48,925 bases of DNA from an uncultured Prevotellaceae bacterium. GTDB lineage: Bacteria > Bacteroidota > Bacteroidia > Bacteroidales > Bacteroidaceae. A program made the position numbers and the translations under genes. The first letter of the stretch is position 1; every line of letters starts with the position of its first letter. Below are positions 46,803-48,925 of the stretch, piece after piece. Under the pieces are notes generated by a model. The model was not told the DNA's origin and did no database searches. It saw nothing but the letters and a program-made list of their open reading frames with translations. The DNA is taken from positions 1-48,925 of the forward strand of contig CACYKA010000016.1 in NCBI GenBank assembly GCA_902774795.1, given 5' to 3'.

Positions 46803-47594
46803 TTGATACATCAGAAATTCTATAGAAAATACCCCCGTAAACCACACAGTAAATGGTGGTGGATGGGGGTATTTTTAGTTCTTGGAACCTACGTTGCATT
46901 TTTCTATTATTTCTTCGTGGGGTCTACGGACTATCGCTGGCGTGCCCTTTACGGAGATGGAAACATTCCAGACGGAGATATACGCGGCATAGACGTTTCG
47001 CATTACCAGAACGTAATTGACTGGGAACAGTTGCGCAATGCCACCATCAAGGATGCTCCTGTAAGGTTTGTCTTTATCAAATCAACAGAGGGCAGCAGCA
47101 TGATAGACGAGAATTTCAAGGAGAATTTCTATCAGGCACGTGAATACGGGTTCATACGCGGGGCATATCATTTCTACAGTACAAAGTCATCTGCCAGAGA
47201 ACAGGCAGCATTCTTCCTACAGAAGGTTCGTCTTGAAGAAGGTGACCTTCCACCGGTCTTGGACGTGGAATACAAACCTGATACACTCTCTGTTGAGGAT
47301 TTCCAACGTGAAATACTCACATGGCTTAATATTGTTGAGGACAAATACCATGTGAAGCCCATTCTTTATACTTACCATAAATTCAAGGAGAAATATCTTT
47401 CCGACGACCGTTTTGACGACTATCCATATTGGATAGCCCATTATTATGTTTCGGAAATGAAGTATAAGGGACCATGGAAATTCTGGCAACATACGGATGC
47501 CGGCAGATTACCGGGTATTAAAGGATACGTTGACTTTGATATATACAATGGTTCCTACTACGACTTAAAACAATTGTGCATAAAGAAGTTCTGA
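46803..47594 (+). CDS. membrane-anchored GH25 lysozyme
   Basis: 263 residues if it starts at TTG 46803, right after the pfp stop. The alternative ATG (46863) removes 20 basic residues that look like the cytosolic side of a type II anchor. TM segment about 22-39. GH25 domain with GIDVSHYQNVIDW, FIKSTEGSS, GAYHFYS, the catalytic PPVLDVEY, ILYTYHKF and FWQHTDAGRLPGIKGYVDFD. It cleaves the muramic acid-GlcNAc bond of peptidoglycan in the periplasm. Its last codons form one arm of a terminator stem. Confidence 0.9.
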   Translation: MIHQKFYRKYPRKPHSKWWWMGVFLVLGTYVAFFYYFFVGSTDYRWRALYGDGNIPDGDIRGIDVSHYQNVIDWEQLRNATIKDAPVRFVFIKSTEGSSMIDENFKENFYQAREYGFIRGAYHFYSTKSSAREQAAFFLQKVRLEEGDLPPVLDVEYKPDTLSVEDFQREILTWLNIVEDKYHVKPILYTYHKFKEKYLSDDRFDDYPYWIAHYYVSEMKYKGPWKFWQHTDAGRLPGIKGYVDFDIYNGSYYDLKQLCIKKF

Positions 47595-47633
47595 ACAAAC
47601 GCGTCACATTCTTTATGCACAATTTCTTTTTAC
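47572..47633. terminator. bidirectional terminator with a coding-sequence arm
   Basis: AATTGTGCATAAAGAA (47572-47587) and TTCTTTATGCACAATT (47609-47624) are a perfect 16-bp inverted repeat with a 21-base loop. The left arm encodes the last residues of the GH25 protein (QLCIKKF) and the stop lies in the loop. TTTCTTTTT follows on the plus strand; the minus strand continues TTGTTTTAAG. It separates the convergent GH25 and pncC genes. Confidence 0.8.
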
Positions 47634-48175
47634 TCTGATTCTTGTATTGTACCAGGCTTTGGAATGGTGTCAAAGTCTGTTGGGTCAGGATAAATCTCAC
47701 GCAGGTATTCTACAAAAAGTTGCAATGCCCTGAAGGTCGCATTCCTCAGATTCTCTTCCCTGCCTTCATCTTCTTCTATAAGCAATGTGCGGATATCATT
47801 TTTTGAGCCGTAGGCAATCCATATCGTGCCGACTTTAAATCCTGGATCTGCCCCAGGACCGGCAAAACCTGTTGTTGCAATAGCATAGTCGGCCTCCATA
47901 AGGTCGATAATACCCTTTACCATTTCACGGGCTACTTCCTCTGAAACGGCATTTTTTTCCTCAATCAGTCCTGCATCAATACCCAGAACCTTTGTCTTGG
48001 CAAAGTTGGAATAGCATATCGTACCTCCCTTATAGTATGCGGAAGCACCTGGAGTAGAGGTTATCACCTCGCCAATCTTACCTGACGTACATGACTCGGC
48101 GGTTGCAATTGTCTTTCCGCTTTCGTATAACTTCTCTAAGATAATCTTACTTAGAACTTTGCTTTCAAATTCCAT
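47630..48175 (-). CDS. pncC: CinA C-terminal-type nicotinamide-nucleotide amidohydrolase
   Basis: 181 residues consisting only of the CinA-C domain; the N-terminal MoaB-like half of full CinA is absent. Catalytic AESCTSG (about 26-32), YYKGGTICYSN, and TGFAGPGADPGFKVGTIWIAYG. Family enzymes deamidate NMN to nicotinate mononucleotide. It starts 12 bases after tsaD, so the two are co-transcribed. The acidic C-terminal tail (YPDPTDFDTIPKPGTIQESE) is extra relative to the minimal domain. Confidence 0.9.
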   Translation of the reverse strand: MEFESKVLSKIILEKLYESGKTIATAESCTSGKIGEVITSTPGASAYYKGGTICYSNFAKTKVLGIDAGLIEEKNAVSEEVAREMVKGIIDLMEADYAIATTGFAGPGADPGFKVGTIWIAYGSKNDIRTLLIEEDEGREENLRNATFRALQLFVEYLREIYPDPTDFDTIPKPGTIQESE

Positions 48176-48187
48176 AATTATATTTTT

Positions 48188-48925
48188 TTACTTAATTGTT
48201 ACTTTTGAGAATGCAGGTGCTGTGACGGGACAGAAGTCCTTGTCTTTCAGCTTGTATGCTGCCACACATCCAATCATTGCAGCATTGTCTGTCGTATATG
48301 AGAATTTTGGTATATATACAGTCCAACCGTATCTCTTGGCGTGGTCATGGAATGCGTTGCGCAATCCGTTGTTGGCAGATACGCCTCCTGCCACTGCCAC
48401 ATGCTTTATACCTGTCTGCTTTACAGCCAGTTTCAGTTTCTTCATCAGTATATCCACGATAGTCCATTCCAGCGAGGCTGCAATGTCTTCTTTGTGATGC
48501 TCGATGAAGTTCGGGTCTTCGGTGACCCATTTCTGCATAGAGTAAAGAAAGGATGTCTTCAGTCCAGAGAAACTATAGTCCAATCCCGGTATGCCTTTGG
48601 ATTACCCTGACGAGCCAGTTTATCGATGATAGGGCCACCAGGATATCCGAGTCCCATAACTTTGGAACATTTGTCTATGGCTTCTCCTGCAGCGTCGTCT
48701 ATAGTCTGTCCCAACACCTCCATGTTGTTATAGGCATTCACTTTTATTATTTGTGAATTACCGCCTGAAACGAGCAGGCACAGGAAGGGCAGGGGAGGGA
48801 TATTGGCTTCTGCTCCCTCTTCACTAATGAAGTGGGCCATCACGTGTCCCTGTAGATGGTTTACATCTATTAGAGGAATGTGCAAAGCCTCTGCCATACC
48901 TTTGGCAAAGTTTACTCCAACAAGC
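48188..48925 (-). pseudogene. tsaD: tRNA N6-threonylcarbamoyl transferase TsaD, frameshifted and cut by the window edge
   Basis: TsaD completes threonylcarbamoylation of A37 in ANN-decoding tRNAs. The upstream frame (from beyond 48925 to 48559) holds LVGVNFAKGMAEAL, the metal-binding NHLQGHVMAHF, LLVSGGNSQI and GYPGGPIIDKLA, then runs to GNPKAYRDWTIVSLD and stops. The downstream frame (from about 48590 to 48188) continues LDYSFSGLKTSFLYS, AVAGGVSANNGLR and YTTDNAAMIG. About 7-8 residues that normally lie between GNPKAY and LDYSFSG are missing, together with the frame shift, so roughly 22 bases appear deleted near 48580-48590. TsaD is normally essential, so an assembly error is a serious possibility. 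Confidence 0.88.

Overview
The window looks like a chromosomal segment of a gut or rumen Prevotella-type bacterium (Bacteroidales). The reasons are: promoters of the form TTG/TTTG-N18..20-TAnnTTTG; Sec-exported C10 cysteine protease, BspA-like and dockerin-like leucine-rich-repeat proteins; a GH3/CE1/GH8 xylan-oligosaccharide cluster; a pyrophosphate-type phosphofructokinase; a MiaA2-type tRNA modifier; and few strong Shine-Dalgarno sites. No rRNA, tRNA, CRISPR array, prophage or complete insertion sequence was seen.

Layout. 1-1.4 kb: AbiE toxin-antitoxin pair with a frameshifted toxin. 1.8-7.5 kb (minus): kdgK, eda, a two-module sensor kinase and mnmE, closely spaced. 7.8-13 kb (plus): LacI-type regulator, altronate dehydratase (uxaA), SGNH esterase and a C10 protease. 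uxaA, kdgK and eda together convert altronate to pyruvate and glyceraldehyde-3-phosphate, and the divergent intergenic region carries candidate operators. 13.5-17 kb: a long LRR/dockerin protein and an exported alpha/beta hydrolase. 17.1-23.1 kb (minus): acyl-CoA ligase, an odd miaA, a lipid kinase, an MFS carrier and a Cthe_2159-like carbohydrate-binding protein. 23.3-24 kb: rplU-rpmA with a structured leader. 24.1-31.1 kb (plus): PHP hydrolase, then GH3, CE1 esterase, nudC, C_GCAxxG_C_C protein and GH8. 31.2-37.2 kb (minus): gltX, waaA, metY, yifB. 37.4-41.4 kb (plus): HD phosphodiesterase, two small proteins, exported PNPOx-like protein, flavin reductase. 41.4-45 kb (minus): OmpA lipoprotein, mtgA, uvrD. 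45.2-47.6 kb (plus): PPi-phosphofructokinase and GH25 lysozyme. 47.6 kb to the end (minus): tsaD (frameshifted, cut by the window edge) and pncC.

The most unusual signals are outside ordinary gene content. (1) Degenerate arrays phased at exactly seven nucleotides recur more than ten times. Most overlap stop or start codons, and some sit inside conserved genes (mnmE twice, uvrD, the sensor kinase). (2) A 127-bp non-coding element at 32778-32904 has near-perfect 16-bp terminal inverted repeats, internal hairpins and a perfect 7-bp target duplication, and lies in the metY terminator. (3) miaA lacks both a canonical start codon and the tRNA-binding insertion domain. (4) The OmpA/pfp divergent promoters are mirror images sharing their boxes. 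(5) The rplU leader and the region before the LRR gene can form notable RNA structures. Two frameshifts, one in the normally essential tsaD, mean assembly errors must be kept in mind.
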